Notes: generated from the letters alone by a model not told the origin. DNA of 42,699 nt from an uncultured Clostridium sp. (GCA_900555045.1 USJW01000031.1:1-42699), one strand, 5' to 3'. Positions 9,205 to 18,605 are shown, counted from the stretch's first letter. Made by a program: numbers and translations.

Positions 9205-9915
9205 ATGGCAGAAAAGCAGAGGATTTTGATTGTGGACGACGATGCGAACATCGCGGAGCTGATCTCCCTCTACCTGATGAAAGAGTGTTATGAGACAATG
9301 ATTGTGGGGGATGGGGAGGAAGCCCTGCGGGTGTTCCCGGAGTTCAAGCCCAACCTGGTCCTCCTGGATCTTATGCTGCCGGGCATGGACGGCTACCAGG
9401 TGTGCCGCGAGCTGCGCACCTCTTCCCAGGTTCCCATCATCATGCTGAGCGCCAAGGGCGAGATCTTTGACAAGGTGCTGGGGCTGGAGCTGGGGGCGGA
9501 CGACTACATGATCAAGCCCTTCGACTCCAAGGAGCTGGTGGCCCGCGTCAAGGCGGTGCTGCGCCGCTACCAGGCTGCCCCCGCCCCCGCCCCCTCCGCG
9601 ACCCAGCAGCAGGGCGAGTACGTGGAGTACCCGGACCTGATCGTAAACCTGACCAACTACTCCGTGATCTACCGGGGCCACTCCGTGGAGATGCCTCCCA
9701 AGGAGCTGGAGCTGCTCTATTTCCTGGCCGCCTCCCCCAATCAGGTGTTCACCCGCGAGCAGCTCCTAGACCACATCTGGGGCTACGAGTACATCGGCGA
9801 CACCCGGACCGTGGACGTACATATCAAGCGTCTGCGCGAGAAAATCAAGGATCACGCAAACTGGGCCATCACCACCGTCTGGGGGATCGGCTATAAATTC
9901 GAGGTGAAGCGATGA
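9205..9915 (+). CDS. OmpR/PhoB-family response regulator
   Basis: Transcription factor of a two-component system. The receiver domain starts at ILIVDDDANI and has the phosphoacceptor Asp in LLDLMLPGMDG and the conserved Lys in MIKPFD. A Pro/Ala-rich linker leads to a winged-helix domain ending in RTVDVHIKRLREKI...GIGYKFE. The start is the ATG with AGGAGG 8 nt upstream, giving 236 aa. An upstream GTG in the same frame overlaps that ribosome site and is unlikely to be used. The stop overlaps the kinase start by 4 nt (ATGA), so the pair is translationally coupled. Target genes cannot be told; the cell-wall-binding gene just downstream has its own promoter and is a plausible candidate. Confidence 0.92.
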   Translation: MAEKQRILIVDDDANIAELISLYLMKECYETMIVGDGEEALRVFPEFKPNLVLLDLMLPGMDGYQVCRELRTSSQVPIIMLSAKGEIFDKVLGLELGADDYMIKPFDSKELVARVKAVLRRYQAAPAPAPSATQQQGEYVEYPDLIVNLTNYSVIYRGHSVEMPPKELELLYFLAASPNQVFTREQLLDHIWGYEYIGDTRTVDVHIKRLREKIKDHANWAITTVWGIGYKFEVKR

Positions 9916-11318
9916 CACGCTCTCTCTACTCAAAATTTGTGCTTGGTTATCTGGTGTTCGGGCTGTTGGGGTTTGTGTTTATCGCAACCTTCTCCTCCCG
10001 GATGACCCGGGATTATCTGATTCAGAGCCGTGCGGACACCCTGTACGACGAGGCCTGCCTGATCGCCTCGTCCTACAGCGGCATGTACCAGGGGCAGCAG
10101 CAGGACCTCTCCGACGCCTCCCCCCAGCTGCGGGCTGTCGCCCAGTTTCTGGGAGCAGAGATCATGGTGGTGAACCGCCAGGGCTCCATCATCGTGGACA
10201 GCACCGGCAACTCCCGTGTGCACACGGTGATCGAGAACTTCGACCCCACCGCCATCGGGAACCGCTCCTACTCCATCGGCCGGTACAACGGGCTGTTTAA
10301 GACGGACATGTTGAGCGTATCCGCCCCCATCACCGGCAACTACAATACCTACGGCTACGTGCTGATCCACCTGCCCATGAGCCAGCTAAAGGATGCCCAG
10401 AACGGCGTTCTAAACATCCTCTACATCACCTCTCTTCTGATCTTCGCACTGTCCTTAATCATTCTTCTGGTCTTCACGAAGACCGTATATCTGCCTCTGC
10501 GAAAGATCACGGTGGGCGCAAACGAGTATGCCGCCGGCAATCTGGAATACCGCATCGACGTAAACACCCACGACGAGATGGGCTATCTGGCCAACACGCT
10601 GAACTACATGTCGGATGAGCTCAACAAGATGGAGGAGTACCAGAAAAACTTCATCGCCAATGTCTCCCACGACTTCCGCTCGCCTCTGACCTCCATCAAG
10701 GGCTACTTAGAAGCCATCCTGGACGGCACGATCCCGCCGGAAATGTATGAGAAATACCTCTCCCGGGTCATCTCCGAGACCGAGCGGCTGCACAAGCTGA
10801 CCGAGAGCATGCTGACCTTAAACTCCCTGGACAATAAGGGCTACCTCTCCCGGAGCAATTTCGACATCAACCGGGTGATCAAGGACACGGCGGCCTCCTT
10901 CGAGGGCATGTGCGATTCCAAGAATGTGGTGTTCGACCTGACCTTCTCCGACAATATCCAGATGGTCTACGCGGACCTGGGGAAGATCCAGCAGGTGCTC
11001 TACAACCTGATCGACAACGCGATCAAGTTCAGCCACCACAACTCCACAATCTACATCCAGGCCAACAGCCGCTACGAAAAGATTTTCATCTCCGTCAAGG
11101 ACACGGGAATCGGAATCCCCAAGGACAGCTTAAAGAAGATCTGGGAGCGCTTCTACAAGACCGACCTCTCCCGCGGCAAGGACAAGCGGGGCACCGGCCT
11201 TGGACTCTCCATCGTGAAGGAGATCATCCAGGCCCACGGGGAAAACATCGACGTGGTGAGCACCGAGGGCGTGGGCACCGAGTTTATCTTCTCCCTGCCC
11301 CGCAGCACCAACCTGTAA
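9912..11318 (+). CDS. Membrane sensor histidine kinase
   Basis: Partner of the response regulator just upstream. Membrane segment 1 (about 8-28), an extracellular sensor region (about 29-163), membrane segment 2 (about 164-188), a HAMP domain (190-243), a HisKA domain with H253 in NVSHDFRSPLTS, and a HATPase domain with N-box NLIDNAIKFS, G1 DTGIGIP and G2 GTGLGLSIV. All catalytic boxes are intact. The extracellular region looks like a small PAS/Cache-type fold with no recognisable ligand motif. No ribosome site separate from the upstream gene is needed because the starts overlap. Confidence 0.92.
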   Translation: MTRSLYSKFVLGYLVFGLLGFVFIATFSSRMTRDYLIQSRADTLYDEACLIASSYSGMYQGQQQDLSDASPQLRAVAQFLGAEIMVVNRQGSIIVDSTGNSRVHTVIENFDPTAIGNRSYSIGRYNGLFKTDMLSVSAPITGNYNTYGYVLIHLPMSQLKDAQNGVLNILYITSLLIFALSLIILLVFTKTVYLPLRKITVGANEYAAGNLEYRIDVNTHDEMGYLANTLNYMSDELNKMEEYQKNFIANVSHDFRSPLTSIKGYLEAILDGTIPPEMYEKYLSRVISETERLHKLTESMLTLNSLDNKGYLSRSNFDINRVIKDTAASFEGMCDSKNVVFDLTFSDNIQMVYADLGKIQQVLYNLIDNAIKFSHHNSTIYIQANSRYEKIFISVKDTGIGIPKDSLKKIWERFYKTDLSRGKDKRGTGLGLSIVKEIIQAHGENIDVVSTEGVGTEFIFSLPRSTNL

Positions 11319-11377
11319 TATGCGGGGGGATTTTTCCGCAAACTTCATTTATTTGTAAAGAATTTTGCGAAAATACC

Positions 11378-11386
11378 TGCTATAAT
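11378..11386 (+). promoter_or_regulatory. Extended -10 promoter of the cell-wall-binding gene
   Basis: TGCTATAAT (11378-11386) is a perfect TGn-extended -10. No good -35 is present at 17 nt, which extended -10 promoters tolerate. It lies 38 nt before the start codon. Confidence 0.65.
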
Positions 11387-11424
11387 GAAAGAAGTAAATA
11401 TCGAATTCAGGAAAGGAAAGGGTT

Positions 11425-12435
11425 ATGCGTATGAGACAGGCAAAAAGAGCAGTTTCGGTCCTGTTGGCTGCGGCGCTCCTGACAGCCATGCTGCCCGGCA
11501 CCGCGCTGGCGGAGAGCCGTAAAAAGGTGGGAAAGGTCGAGTTGGATGTCTTCTCCGCCATCCGCATCGGCGACAGCAGTGAGGACGTGGAGGCGACCAC
11601 GGACAATGAGCACTGCATGGTGGACTACGTGGAGGTGACCAACGGCGACGGCGACGATTGGACCCGCTCCAAGCCCCCCATCATCGAGATCACGCTGACC
11701 ACCACGGACGACGATTACTACTTCGCCAGCAAGACCTCCAGCACCTTCAAGATGAGGATACACGGCGGCAGCTACGAGGATATCAAATTCATGTCCGCCA
11801 AGTACGAGGAGGACAGCGACAAGACGGTGGTGATCGTGAAGGCGCGCTTCGTGTACGACAAGGACAAAGACAGCGGCTCCGCCATCGCCCCCGACAGCGC
11901 GGACTGGTCTGAGACAAAGGACGGCTTCGGATACTGGGACGAGGCGGTGGAGGCGAAGTACTATCAGGTACAGCTGTTAAAGAGCGGCAGCGTGGTCGGC
12001 GAGACCAAGTCGGTCTACGACACCAAGTACAACTTCGCGGGCATGATCACACAGGCCGGTTCCTACCGGTTCCGGGTGCGCACGGTGGAGTACGGAACCA
12101 ACTCCAAGAGCGAGTGGGTGAACTCCGACACCTGGTATGTCTCTGCGGAGGAGGTAAACGCTCTGGGCGCAAACTCCGGCTCCTGGCAGAAGTCGGCGGA
12201 CGGCACCAGATGGTGGTGGCGCTACAACGACGGCTCCTGGCCTGCTGAGCAGTGGCTGTCCATCGGCGGCGCGTGGTACTACTTTGACGCCTCCGGTTAC
12301 ATGTGCACCGGCTGGGTTTTGGTGGGAGGAAATTATTACTATCTGGACACCAACACCGGCGCTATGTGGGCCAATGCGCGCACACCGGACGGCTTCTGGG
12401 TCAATCAGGACGGCGTGTACATTCCCAATATGTAA
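11425..12435 (+). CDS. Secreted protein with C-terminal cell-wall/choline-binding repeats
   Basis: A signal peptide (about 1-29, ending TALAES) is followed by an all-beta region (30-245) and C-terminal aromatic repeats of the cell-wall-binding type: WWWRYNDGSWPAEQWLSIGG, AWYYFDASGYMCTGWVLVGG and NYYYLDTNTGAMW. Such repeats bind choline or glycan on the surface of Gram-positive cells. The middle part is Asp/Lys-rich with a fibronectin-III-like segment (YYQVQLLKSG...YRFRVRTVEYG). The enzyme or ligand role of the N-terminal half is unknown. A GGAAAGG-type ribosome site precedes the start; a second ATG lies two codons in. A promoter and a terminator flank the gene, so it forms a single-gene unit. 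Confidence 0.85.
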   Translation: MRMRQAKRAVSVLLAAALLTAMLPGTALAESRKKVGKVELDVFSAIRIGDSSEDVEATTDNEHCMVDYVEVTNGDGDDWTRSKPPIIEITLTTTDDDYYFASKTSSTFKMRIHGGSYEDIKFMSAKYEEDSDKTVVIVKARFVYDKDKDSGSAIAPDSADWSETKDGFGYWDEAVEAKYYQVQLLKSGSVVGETKSVYDTKYNFAGMITQAGSYRFRVRTVEYGTNSKSEWVNSDTWYVSAEEVNALGANSGSWQKSADGTRWWWRYNDGSWPAEQWLSIGGAWYYFDASGYMCTGWVLVGGNYYYLDTNTGAMWANARTPDGFWVNQDGVYIPNM

Positions 12436-12448
12436 GTCATGCATATGA

Positions 12449-12486
12449 GGGAGAAGATGGGAATTTTCCCGTCTTCTCCTTTTTTG
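12449..12486 (+). terminator. Terminator of the cell-wall-binding gene
   Basis: GGGAGAAGATGGG pairs with CCCGTCTTCTCC around a short AT loop, followed by a TTTTTT run. A classic rho-independent terminator. Confidence 0.88.
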
Positions 12487-12511
12487 AAGGTAAACGGTAA
12501 TAGGAGGAGAC

Positions 12512-13768
12512 ATGCGCACATTTCTCTCTGTCACACTGAACCTCGGAAGGGACATCCCCTTTCAGAAAACGATCCCGCACGTCGCGGGAGTGCTGGACCG
12601 CCTGGGGCTCACGCCCCGCCGGGCGCTGTTCGCGTTCCAGGATATTCCAAATTCGAAGGATACCCTCTTTAGCCGGACGTCCCTGGGCAAGCTGCTAAGG
12701 GCGTATCCGGAGCTCGAAGCCAGCCTTCGCCCTCCGGGCGCCTCCTCGCCCGACATCGCAACCGCCTCCAACTTTCCGGCGGTGAGCGGGCTGGCGTACG
12801 GCGCTTTTCCGGAGGGCCCATGGCTCACGCCCCAGGCACTGGCCGCGATTGCGGAAAAAATTCCACGGCCCTATGCGTTCTACAGCGCCGCGATCGTCCT
12901 GGACGCGGTCCCCTGGTTCGGCTCCACAGACCCAAAGCCCGCGCTGCCGTACCCCCTGGCGGACGCGCCCTGCGCGCTGGATTCCGTGGGCAACAACTAT
13001 GACGCCTCCTGCGACTTCTACCAGTCGGACTGTATCGTCCTGGACAAGCGGTTTGACTGGGGAACCGCCCACAATCCGATCCACCTGCGCTTCGAGGTGA
13101 CAAGCTTTGCGGAGGCGGGCACACTGCCCCAGGTAGGGCAGAGAATCCGGGAAATCTGCGCCCGGTTCGGAGGGACACTTCTCGGGTGGAACATGGTCTG
13201 CTGCCTGGACCCGAAGGACATCTTTCGGGCGGCGGACGGGGCCCGGGAGATGCGTGAAATATTGGAGCGCTTAAGCGGCGCATGGCGGCAAATTGACATG
13301 CCAAGCTGTGTGCCCTTCGGCTGCGGCTCCCGCCATCCGATCTCAGCGCCGGGAGAAATCCCCTATAAGCCGCCCTCCCGGATCGCTTTCTTCAAGAAGC
13401 ACCTGGCCCCTGCGGGCTTTGTCCCCGGACACCCGGGCATCGGGGGATCATGCGATTTCGGCAAAATCATTGCGGACGGAAACTACGCGCTCAACCTATC
13501 CCCCTGGTTTCGCAGCGGCCATTTGGACGTCCGGCTGGACTACAGCGGCTACAATTTCTCCGTCAGCCACATGCTGGCCTCCGACCGCCCGTTCTGCTGC
13601 AGGCAGGATTTGGAGCTCTACGCCGCCGACCTGACAAAGACCGTGGAACTGTGGGAGGCGCAGGTATTGCCGGAAATCCGGCGGATTTTCGGTGCAACGC
13701 CGCCCTGGTACGCCCACTCGTTTCCGGGAAACACGCGCCCTGGGATTGTGATCCGGAATCAGGCGTAG
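12512..13768 (+). CDS. Uncharacterised 418-aa protein
   Basis: I do not recognise the family. The gene is clearly real: GGAGGAG lies 3-4 nt before the ATG, codon use is like its neighbours, and terminators flank it on both sides. The protein is soluble, without signal peptide or membrane segment. It has many aromatic, Pro and Cys residues, for example MVCCLDPKDIF, SCVPFGCGSRHP and a Gly-rich PGHPGIGGSCDFG stretch. The C-terminal third has LDVRLDYSGYNFSVSHM, which looks like a regular beta strand pair. The Cys/His content could suit metal binding, but no known pattern is complete. No operon partner is evident. Confidence 0.75.
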   Translation: MRTFLSVTLNLGRDIPFQKTIPHVAGVLDRLGLTPRRALFAFQDIPNSKDTLFSRTSLGKLLRAYPELEASLRPPGASSPDIATASNFPAVSGLAYGAFPEGPWLTPQALAAIAEKIPRPYAFYSAAIVLDAVPWFGSTDPKPALPYPLADAPCALDSVGNNYDASCDFYQSDCIVLDKRFDWGTAHNPIHLRFEVTSFAEAGTLPQVGQRIREICARFGGTLLGWNMVCCLDPKDIFRAADGAREMREILERLSGAWRQIDMPSCVPFGCGSRHPISAPGEIPYKPPSRIAFFKKHLAPAGFVPGHPGIGGSCDFGKIIADGNYALNLSPWFRSGHLDVRLDYSGYNFSVSHMLASDRPFCCRQDLELYAADLTKTVELWEAQVLPEIRRIFGATPPWYAHSFPGNTRPGIVIRNQA

Positions 13769-13773
13769 GCACA

Positions 13774-13834
13774 AAAAAAAGGCAACCCTGCACGGGCGGC
13801 GAAACGCCGGCCACTGCACAGGGTTGCCTTTTTA
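13774..13834. terminator. Bidirectional terminator between convergent genes
   Basis: AAAAAGGCAACCCTG pairs with CAGGGTTGCCTTTTT, with an inner GGCG/CGCC stem. A-run on one side and T-run on the other allow use on both strands, serving the 418-aa gene and the glucokinase gene. Confidence 0.88.
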
Positions 13835-13870
13835 TTGATCGGTGCCAGTCTGCGCACACAGACCGCGCAC

Positions 13871-14818
13871 TCAGCCCAGAATCAACCGCGCCGCGCCGAA
13901 GATTCCCGCGTCGTTGCCCAGGGTTGCGAGCCCGATCTTGGCCTTGTACGGGGAGATGGCGGTGAACTGGTCGTAATACTTCTGCACCCGGTCGATCAGG
14001 AACTGTCCGGCGCGGGAAACGCCGCCGCCGATCACGAAGATCTCGGGGTCCACGATCAGCGCCGCCTGAGCCAACGCTAGGCCCAGATAGCGGGAGACCA
14101 CCTCCACCACCTCGTTCGCCAGCGCGTCATTCTCCTTGGCCGCGTCCAGAACGTCCTTCGCGGTCACATTGTCCCCGAACTGCCGCAGCGCGGACGGGCG
14201 ATCGTCCGCCGCCATCTTTCTTCTGGCCTCTCTCGCGATACCGGTGGCCGAGGCGATCTGCTCCAGACAGCCCACGCCGCCGCAGTTACAGTGCTCCCAC
14301 TCATCGTCGCGCACGTGAATGTGGCCGATCTCGCCGCCCAGGCCATGCCTGCCGTTCTGTATCTTCTGGTCCAGGATGACGCCGCCGCCCACCCCGGTTC
14401 CAAGAGTGATCATGATGATATCGCTGTATCCCTTGCCGCCGCCCTGCCACATCTCGCCCAGAGCCGCCACATTGGCGTCGTTTCCGCTTCTCACGAGGAT
14501 ATTGTCCAGAAGTACCGAGAGCTCCTCCTGGGGATTCACATTGTGCCATCCCAGGTTGACGCACACCTCAACCGATCCGTCCGGCATCACCGGTCCCGGC
14601 ACGCCTAAGCCGGCTCCGGCGATATCGCGCTTAAGATCCAGGCCGCGCTCCGCCGCCTTCTCGCGGATGGACTCCGCCACATCCCTCAGAATATACTTGC
14701 CGTTCTCCTCCTTGCGGGTCTTTACCTCCCACTTTTCGACCAGCGTTCCATCTGTCTCGAACAGACCAAGCTTTACGCTCGTGCCTCCCACATCAATGCC
14801 GATACATTTCATCCCCAT
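13871..14818 (-). CDS. glk: Glucokinase, ROK family
   Basis: Phosphorylates glucose to glucose-6-phosphate at the entry of glycolysis. ROK features: the N-terminal phosphate loop GIDVGGTSVKLGLF, the acidic GNDANVAALGE motif, LGTGVGGG, and the zinc motif CNCGGVGCLE preceded by the GHIHV histidine. At 315 aa it has the usual length of Gram-positive ROK glucokinases. The start (ATG 14818) has AAGGGAGT upstream; a second ATG two codons in (14812) is an alternative. An upstream extension of the frame lacks a ribosome site. It lies 76 nt after the DUF5711 gene on the same strand. Confidence 0.88.
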   Translation of the reverse strand: MGMKCIGIDVGGTSVKLGLFETDGTLVEKWEVKTRKEENGKYILRDVAESIREKAAERGLDLKRDIAGAGLGVPGPVMPDGSVEVCVNLGWHNVNPQEELSVLLDNILVRSGNDANVAALGEMWQGGGKGYSDIIMITLGTGVGGGVILDQKIQNGRHGLGGEIGHIHVRDDEWEHCNCGGVGCLEQIASATGIAREARRKMAADDRPSALRQFGDNVTAKDVLDAAKENDALANEVVEVVSRYLGLALAQAALIVDPEIFVIGGGVSRAGQFLIDRVQKYYDQFTAISPYKAKIGLATLGNDAGIFGAARLILG

Positions 14819-14894
14819 TGTATATACTCCCTTTCTGCGTTGTATTTTTGAATGCGTAAAGCCCCGCATTTTCGCGGCAAATCAGCTTTCACGC

Positions 14895-16208
14895 CTATTC
14901 TAACTTGATCTCCTTCATGATCTGCGGCCCGGTGATTAAAAGCGTTCCGGGGAAGCGCCCGGCCGACACCTGGGATACAGTGAAGTCAAAGCTGCCTGTG
15001 AATTTCTGGATTCCGCGCATGTTGAACACCTGACAGCCGCTGTCATTGTACAGCAGGATCAGATCCCCGTCAATGTTCACACCCGAATACTGGAAATTAA
15101 AGGTCTTATCCAGAGCCGGCGTCCCGTCCGCCCCAAACACCCGTATGCGGTAAGGATCTCCCCCCTCCACGTTGTCGGTGATCACGCCCACATAGCGGTC
15201 GGTGTAGCAGATCGTGCGGATTTCTTCCTCAATATTGACCGGCTCCCCCGCGTTCGGCTCCGTCTCCACCCGGGTGGAGATAAATACCAGGCCCTTGTCG
15301 GAGAAGGCCACGCAGTGGCTCTCGTCCAGGAAGCGCACACGCCCGACCATGCCGTCGTTTAACGACTCCGGGTACAGGATTCCCACCACGCGCTTGGGGT
15401 CGTCCTTTCCGAGGCCGAAATTGTAAAAGATCACCTTGCATTTGAGGATCCCCTTGTCCAGATACATGAAGGAGGCCACCAGCTGCGTGCCGCCCGGCGA
15501 CAGGCTGATATCCACCGGATAACCGTCGTTTCCAAGCAGAGACTTCACGGAAATCTTGAGATCCGATCCATCCTTGCGGAACATATTGATGTAGCTGGCC
15601 TTGGAGTCCTCCTGGAGCACCGCAACCACGCCCTTTGCGGACACGGTAACCCGCAGAATCGGCAGCAGGGAGGTCGCCTGCCCCTGGCAGCCATTCTTGT
15701 CACATATGTAGATGCTGGTTCCCTGCTGGTCCGCCACCGTGGCAAACTCCCCGTTGACCGCGATGATCGGGGACTTCATCTCATAGCTCTGGTTCCAGAC
15801 CACCCGCCCCTGGGCGTCCAGGTAGGAGACGCCGTCCTTCGTGTATTTCAAAATTCCGTCGGCGAAATCCACGTAGCCGTTAAAATTCCCCTCGCCCTTG
15901 CTCACTCCCTCCGCGTTATCCGCGGAAAAATCCTTCTCCCACAGCACCGTATAGTCCGTATATTCATGGTACACGTTGTAGCGGAAAAGGCAGAAGACTG
16001 CAATGGCCGCCAGCGCAAGAAGGATACACACAAGCCGGATCCGCCTGCGGATCACCTTGCGGTGCGCATTGTATACAATCTCCCGGCTGTCCTCCTCTTC
16101 CTCATAATCGCCGCGTCCGGGAGGCGCGGAATTAAAATTGGAGGACACAATCTGGCGCCGCAGCTGCTTTTTCTTGTTTTCCCGGCTCGTCGAACTCGTG
16201 TTGTCCAT
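14895..16208 (-). CDS. DUF5711-type membrane protein with beta-propeller ectodomain
   Basis: A basic cytoplasmic N-terminus (about 1-55, with an acidic EEEEDSRE patch) is followed by one membrane segment (about 60-80) and a large outward domain of repeated beta strands (for example YLDAQGRVVWNQSY, YICDKNG, RIRVFGADGTP). This fits the seven-bladed propeller of the clostridial DUF5711 family; function is unknown. The start at 16208 has AGGAG 8 nt upstream and gives 437 aa; a longer frame adds 36 basic residues but no ribosome site. It follows the LysM membrane protein with about 110 nt between them, so the two single-pass membrane proteins may share an operon. Confidence 0.78.
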   Translation of the reverse strand: MDNTSSTSRENKKKQLRRQIVSSNFNSAPPGRGDYEEEEDSREIVYNAHRKVIRRRIRLVCILLALAAIAVFCLFRYNVYHEYTDYTVLWEKDFSADNAEGVSKGEGNFNGYVDFADGILKYTKDGVSYLDAQGRVVWNQSYEMKSPIIAVNGEFATVADQQGTSIYICDKNGCQGQATSLLPILRVTVSAKGVVAVLQEDSKASYINMFRKDGSDLKISVKSLLGNDGYPVDISLSPGGTQLVASFMYLDKGILKCKVIFYNFGLGKDDPKRVVGILYPESLNDGMVGRVRFLDESHCVAFSDKGLVFISTRVETEPNAGEPVNIEEEIRTICYTDRYVGVITDNVEGGDPYRIRVFGADGTPALDKTFNFQYSGVNIDGDLILLYNDSGCQVFNMRGIQKFTGSFDFTVSQVSAGRFPGTLLITGPQIMKEIKLE

Positions 16209-16319
16209 CTCATAATCTCCTAGAATAGCCCATATATGAGACATTATACAACACTTTCTTTCATTCCGCATTACCTTTTTCCGGGGCCGCCGTCTTTTGA
16301 GCCTTCCTCGCAACAAGGT

Positions 16320-17939
16320 TTACGGCACCAGCAGCTTCTGTCCGGCGAAGATACTGTTCTCATCCTCCAGGGCATTGACCCGCATGATCTCGTCCAACTC
16401 CCCTAAGTTGGAGTAGAGCTTAAAGCAGATTCCATACAGCGTGTCCCCCGATTCCACGGTGTACACCTTGTAGTCCACCTGTGAGGAGGCTGCATCCTTT
16501 GCACCGCTGTTTTTGTCGCTGGACTTGGAGGATTCGTTGTTCTTGGAGGTCTGAGAAGACTCAGACGATTTTGTGGCGGAGGGGGACTCGGTGGTGGCGG
16601 TTGGGGTCTGTGGGGCGGAGGCGCTGGGGGCGCCACTCCCGCCGGATGTACTCTGACTGTTGGTTCCGCCCTGGCTGCTGGCTCCGTTATGGCTGCTGGC
16701 TCCGCTGCCATCCTGCGAACCAGATGTGCCCTGGCTACTGGCTCCACCCTGCGTGCTGGCTCCGCCCTGGCTGCCGCTTCCACTCTGCGCACCTGCTCCG
16801 TTTTGCCCATCAGCTCCGCCCTGGCTTCCGCTTCCCCCCTGCGCCCCCGCCGCATTCACATTCTGCCCGCCAGCTCCGCCCTGGCTCCCGCTTCCATCCC
16901 CTGCCTGTCCACTCCCCGACGGCATCGTCTCCGGAATCACCTCCGACGCGCTCTCCCTGCCGGCGCTCTCCCTGCCGGCGCTCTGCGCCGCATCCGCGCC
17001 CGCGCTCGCTCCCGATCCAGCTCTACTCTCATCCGCCGGCGCGGTCGTCGGGTACACCTGGCCCCTGGCCTCCTCGATCACGTAGTCGGGGCTGTCGGAA
17101 TCCGCCCAGCCCTTGCCGGACATGTCCTCCACCTGCTTGCCGCCGGTGAGCACGCTTCCGCCCGGCACCACCGAGGCGATCACGCTCTCCATCTGCTGCA
17201 TCTTCTGATAATTGTTGAACATGGCCACGCCGCCCGCCAGGACCGTGACGGTCAACACGCCGCACAACCCGGTCAGCACGCCCACCGTGCTCTTGTGGTG
17301 GACCGCCTCCACCTTGCGCTCGTCCATCCGCTTCTTGAAGTCCCGGATCACCTTGTCGTCCACGCCGGTCTCCACCCGCTTCGTGTCACGGCGCAGAATC
17401 ATGTAATCCTGCATCATCTGGTTGCGCTCATAGAAAATACTGTAGCCCCGGAGCTTATAAAAGCCGTCCGAGGACGTTATGTAAATGGCTTCCTCGCCCT
17501 CCAGCCCGGAATTCAAGTACATCAATTGATGTTTTCCGGTAAAATACTGCCCGTGCTGCCGCCAGTAGTTGAGCGGGCTTAGGTTGCAGCCGGGGCTCCC
17601 GCAGAGAAACCATCCCTGAACCGTCCGTTTCGGGAACATCTGCTCCACGTCCTGGTACGCCTTCTTCCAGGCGTCCTCCGTGAAAGCCACCTTCTCGCCC
17701 TCCTCCGTGATGTTCTCCATCTCCAGGGCGCCGTCCACAAACACGTAAGGCGTGTCCTCATGCATCTCCACATTCCCCAAAAGCAGCCCCACGCGCAGGT
17801 CCGAACCTCCGGTTGGGTGAAGCCGCTTTAAATAGGTATTTACATAATCTTCCAAATATAATTTAAGAACCTGATCCCGTTCTCCAATCTGCCGGATGTT
17901 TTTGGGCAGTTTGGGAAACGGCTCATATAATTCTCCCAT
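16320..17939 (-). CDS. Membrane LysM protein with N-terminal MPN-like domain
   Basis: Four parts can be seen: a cytoplasmic domain (about 45-170), a membrane segment (about 218-240), a long outward Ser/Gly/Gln/Ala-rich repeat region (about 290-490) and a C-terminal LysM domain (about 491-539, VYTVESGDTLYGI...AGQKLLVP) that should bind peptidoglycan. The cytoplasmic domain has the strand-helix order of JAB/MPN domains (RVGLLLG, VFVDGALEMEN, a helix, then VQGWFLCGSPG and a YWRQHGQYF helix). The metal-binding H-x-H is replaced by LCGSPG, so it would be inactive as a protease. This assignment is inference. GGGGTGA lies before the start. A weak promoter (TTGACA at 18004-18009) overlaps the yyaC stop. 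The repeat region codes for Ser/Gly-rich units that vary in order. Confidence 0.75.
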   Translation of the reverse strand: MGELYEPFPKLPKNIRQIGERDQVLKLYLEDYVNTYLKRLHPTGGSDLRVGLLLGNVEMHEDTPYVFVDGALEMENITEEGEKVAFTEDAWKKAYQDVEQMFPKRTVQGWFLCGSPGCNLSPLNYWRQHGQYFTGKHQLMYLNSGLEGEEAIYITSSDGFYKLRGYSIFYERNQMMQDYMILRRDTKRVETGVDDKVIRDFKKRMDERKVEAVHHKSTVGVLTGLCGVLTVTVLAGGVAMFNNYQKMQQMESVIASVVPGGSVLTGGKQVEDMSGKGWADSDSPDYVIEEARGQVYPTTAPADESRAGSGASAGADAAQSAGRESAGRESASEVIPETMPSGSGQAGDGSGSQGGAGGQNVNAAGAQGGSGSQGGADGQNGAGAQSGSGSQGGASTQGGASSQGTSGSQDGSGASSHNGASSQGGTNSQSTSGGSGAPSASAPQTPTATTESPSATKSSESSQTSKNNESSKSSDKNSGAKDAASSQVDYKVYTVESGDTLYGICFKLYSNLGELDEIMRVNALEDENSIFAGQKLLVP

Positions 17940-18005
17940 AGAATCACCCCACTGTCTTATTTTCTGAATCCAAACAAGCTTAGCACATCCTACAGGCGAA
18001 TTTTG

Positions 18006-18605
18006 TCAAACGATGACCGCGTTTTCCCATAATCGTTCGACAAGAAATATGCTCTCGCAGATGCAGTCCGCCATCTGCATCACCATCGAGAGCCTCACGC
18101 TCTGGAGCATCACCGGGTCATAATTGCCGCAGCCGCCCACAATCCCGGTGATGGCAATGTCACCCACCGCCTCCAGCTCCTTGCTGACCCCGAGCCCAGG
18201 CTTTAGCGCGCCGCGCCCCAGGGTGGCGTACCCAACATGGTCCGAGCTCCCCACCGACGCGTCGATGGCCACCACCACGTAGTCCGGGTAGTGGAGCCGG
18301 ATGTAGCGGGAGTACAGCTCCAGGTTCATGGCATGCACCGGCCGCTCTAACGTCCCGATCACCGCGGCCCGGCGCAGCTTGCGGGCTCTGAGCTTGTGGC
18401 CCACTAGCGGTCCCAGGCTGTCCCCGGTGGAGCGGTCCGTGCCGATGCATAGGAACATCACGCCCACCTTCTCCTTCCGGTCCAACTCCTCCAGAATCAG
18501 CTGGTTCAGTCTGGACGCAAAGAGATCCGCCCGGAAGTCCTTCCTGGTGTCAAAATAGTCGATATTTTCCTGTTTTTGCGAGCTTAACTGTTTCCATAAT
18601 TTCAT
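18006..18605 (-). CDS. yyaC: YyaC-like sporulation protein (DUF1256)
   Basis: Member of the YyaC family, related in fold to the germination protease GPR and found in spore-forming Firmicutes. Signature regions: FLCIGTDRSTGDSLGPLVGHKL, VHAMNLE, and VVAIDASVG. It is a small soluble protein, 199 aa from the ATG at 18605, which has AGGTGG 11 nt upstream. A GTG five codons earlier is in frame but lacks a ribosome site. Its presence supports a spore-forming host. The gene ends next to the LysM gene, so both may be read together. Confidence 0.87.
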   Translation of the reverse strand: MKLWKQLSSQKQENIDYFDTRKDFRADLFASRLNQLILEELDRKEKVGVMFLCIGTDRSTGDSLGPLVGHKLRARKLRRAAVIGTLERPVHAMNLELYSRYIRLHYPDYVVVAIDASVGSSDHVGYATLGRGALKPGLGVSKELEAVGDIAITGIVGGCGNYDPVMLQSVRLSMVMQMADCICESIFLVERLWENAVIV

